From positions 1,116,001 to 1,180,000 of the forward strand of contig JAESUZ010003530.1 of the NCBI GenBank assembly GCA_017311185.1: a stretch of DNA of 64,000 nucleotides, written 5' to 3'. The translations under genes were made by a program, and so were the position numbers. The stretch is from Proteles cristata cristata. Lineage: Eukaryota > Chordata > Mammalia > Carnivora > Hyaenidae. Of the stretch, positions 62,183 through 64,000 are shown piece after piece. Under the pieces are notes generated by a model. That model made no database searches. It was not told the DNA's origin and saw only the letters and a list, made by a program, of their open reading frames with translations. The first letter of the stretch is position 1; every line of letters begins with the position of its first letter.

Positions 62183-62699
62183 AAAGGAACTTTTAAAAAT
62201 AAGTAAATAAAGTAAGAAAAAAAAAATATTCAGAATCTCACCATCCAGATGCAGTTAAGATCTAAGGCTCCTTAGATCAGACTTTCCACTGAGTGTTCTT
62301 CACCTCACCTGTCGTTCAATCCCTCCCAAATCTGTATCTCCCACCCATCCAGACCTCTATACCTACTAGCTTATAAATCCACATTGGACAATCATAACAT
62401 GTCCAAAACCAAATTCACCATCTTCCCTGATCTAAGTCCTGTCTCTTCTCTCAATCAATGCTACCACTGTCCTCCATTCTTCATGCAGAAATCCAAGCAG
62501 CAGGTTTGACTTCTTTCGCTTCATCCTACGCTGGCCTGTGAATGTCTCCCTTACTAAAACTTTTCCCTGATGAAGAACCAGATTGTATTCGCCTGTATTT
62601 CTTTAGTGTCTTTTACACCGGCAAGATAGAGGCACAAAAATATTTGAGGGGTTATTCATATTTTGTGTATTTCCTCCTAGTCCCTTTCCTATACTTTTA

Positions 62700-62904
62700 T
62701 ATTTTTTATTGTTTTAATGTTTATTTTTGAGAGAGAGAGAGAGAGTGGGAGGGGCAGAAAGAGAGGGAGACACAGAATCTGAAGCCGACTCCAGGCTCTG
62801 AGCTGGCCGCACAGAGCCCGACGTGGGGCTTGAACTCATGGACCGTGAGATCATGACCTGAGCCGAAGTCAGATGCTTAACCAACTGAGCCACCCAGGAG
62901 CCTC
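62700..62904 (-). mobile_element. CAN-SINE with TSD, minus
   Basis: CCTATACTTTTA at 62688-62699 and 62905-62916. Confidence 0.93.
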
Positions 62905-63059
62905 CCTATACTTTTAAAAGCAAGATAGAACATTCTATAAAATCGATTTTCAACTCCTTGTTTTTTTCATTAAACATTATAGTACAGAAAATTCCCCCAT
63001 GCTATTAAAAACTCCATATGAATTGGTTTTTTAATGGCTGCATATTACATGAGTTAGCA

Positions 63060-63175
63060 GCTTCTTCGTAGCACTAACTGTGAAGAACAGTGCTAGGCAT
63101 TTACATACATCCTCATTAGATCCCCACTTTACAGATGAGAAAACAAAGGCCCAGAGACACAAAGAGCCCTCTACT
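63060..63175 (+). repeat. MIR-like relic
   Basis: CAGTGCTAGGCATTTACATACATCCTCATTAGATCC and TTTACAGATGAGAAAACAAAGGCCCAGAGA match the MIR core. Confidence 0.78.
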
Positions 63176-63360
63176 TGTGGTGACCATGACTGGTGATGCA
63201 CAATAGATAATGAGCCCATGAAAGACAGAACTCATATCATTTATGTGTAAAAGAAGGCCCTCCAATATTTGTCCAAAGAACAAAAAGACTCAACAATTGA
63301 CCAGAATGTATATCTGGCAATTAAAGAGAGTTTTATCCTGCTTTACAGGGTGCTTATGTA

Positions 63361-63582
63361 GGGGCGCCTGCGTGGCTCAGTCGGTTAAGCATCCGACTTC
63401 GGCTCAGGTCACAATCTCACAGTTTGTGGGTTTGAGCCCCACTGATGTGTCAGCTGTGCTGACAGCTCAGAGCCTGGAGCCTGCTTCCAATTCTGTGTCT
63501 CCCTCATTCTCTGCCCCTCCCCCCACTCACGCTCTGTCTCTGTCTCTCTCTCTCAAGAATAAACATTTAAAAATAATAAATA
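63361..63582 (+). mobile_element. CAN-SINE
   Basis: GGGGCGCCTGCGTGGCTCAG head, CT tract and ATAAACATTTAAAAATAATAAATAAAAA tail. Confidence 0.92.
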
Positions 63583-63679
63583 AAAAGCTTAATCTAAATC
63601 TAACTTTTTTCACTAAGTATATTGGGAAGAGGACATTAATTAAATACTATGTTAGATGCAATATAAACATTATCTTATT

Positions 63680-63870
63680 TTTTATTTTTATTGAATTAAA
63701 ATTAAGATACAGTATTATATTCAAGTGTAAAATATAATTATTCAACATGTCTGTACATTGCTCAGTCTAGTTTTAATCCCCTTTATCTATTTCACCCATC
63801 TCCCCACTTCCTTCCCTCTTCTCTGGCAACTACCAGTTTGTTTTCTGTACTTAAGAGTCAAACATTATCC
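63680..63870 (-). mobile_element. L1-related fragment, minus
   Basis: TTTTTATTGAATTAAAATTAAGATACAGTATTATATTCAAGTG and TTCACCCATCTCCCCACTTCC...CTGGCAACTACCAGTTTG recall antisense L1 sequence common in mammals. Confidence 0.6.
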
Positions 63871-63879
63871 TATTTAAGT

Positions 63880-64000
63880 CTATTTACTTATTTTGAGAGA
63901 GAGAGAAAAAGAGAATGAGCTGGGTAGGTGCAGACAGAGAGGGAGACAAAGGATCCAAAGTGGGCTCTGTGCTGACAGTAGAGAGCCCAATGCAGGGGCT
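63880..64000 (-). mobile_element. CAN-SINE cut by window edge
   Basis: TATTTACTTATTTTGAGAGAGAGAG followed by the GA-rich body. The head lies beyond the right edge. Confidence 0.88.

Larger units (their letters stand above)
52171..64000. other. Upstream region without supported exons
   Basis: This holds SINEs, an L1 fragment pair, L2, MIR and MaLR-like relics. I searched the minus strand for the missing glutaredoxin exon (a CTRC-type site) and found no match. Unassigned stretches at 52.2-53.4, 54.5-55.4, 57.5-58.6 and 60.6-61.15 kb show nothing further. Confidence 0.6.

Overview
This is a stretch of mammalian nuclear DNA, almost certainly from a carnivore and most likely a felid. About fifty tRNA-Lys-derived SINEs are scattered through it. 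They open with GGGGCGCCTGGGTGGCTCAG, carry a CT-rich middle and end in an A-rich tail, which is the hallmark of carnivore CAN-SINEs. Older L1, L2, MIR, MaLR and hAT relics fill the rest.

The window is dominated by one gene on the minus strand, TXNRD1 (cytosolic selenoprotein thioredoxin reductase 1). Transcription runs from high to low coordinates. I reconstructed thirteen coding segments from splice sites and continuous reading frame. They are a glutaredoxin-like exon at 50432-50541, an alternative N-terminal exon with its own ATG at 31579-31884, and eleven exons of the common reductase core between 29427 and 576. From the ATG at 31884 the chain is open for 546 codons. The last coding exon of the family adds 67 residues and holds the Sec-UGA; it lies off the left edge together with the SECIS. 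546 + 67 = 613, the length known for the long rodent TrxR1 isoform, and from the internal Met the total is 499, the classical cytosolic form.

A second gene, EID3 (an NSMCE4-type SMC5/6 subunit), is an intact single-exon retrogene on the same strand at 38689-39807. It lies inside the large TXNRD1 intron, with its own CpG-rich promoter just upstream. This nesting is the arrangement known in human and supports both identifications.

Layout, left to right: 1-3.4 kb 3' TXNRD1 exons; 3.4-10.1 kb intron with an old L1/HAL1-like block; 10.1-13.3 kb three exons; 13.3-17.7 kb intron holding a carnivore L1 3' end interrupted by two SINEs; 17.7-19.7 kb three exons; 19.7-29.4 kb three exons including the FAD motif and the CVNVGC redox site, plus a GC-AG intron; 31.6-31.9 kb alternative N-terminal exon; 32-50 kb large intron with EID3; 49.7-52.2 kb CpG island with the glutaredoxin exon and an antioxidant-response-element match; 52.2-64 kb repeat-rich upstream sequence with no exon I could support.

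I found no undescribed multi-gene system. The points most worth a second look are the conserved alternative N-terminal exon, the GC-AG intron, the N-terminally extended EID3, the missing catalytic half of the glutaredoxin domain, and a near-identical SINE subfamily with several nested insertions.
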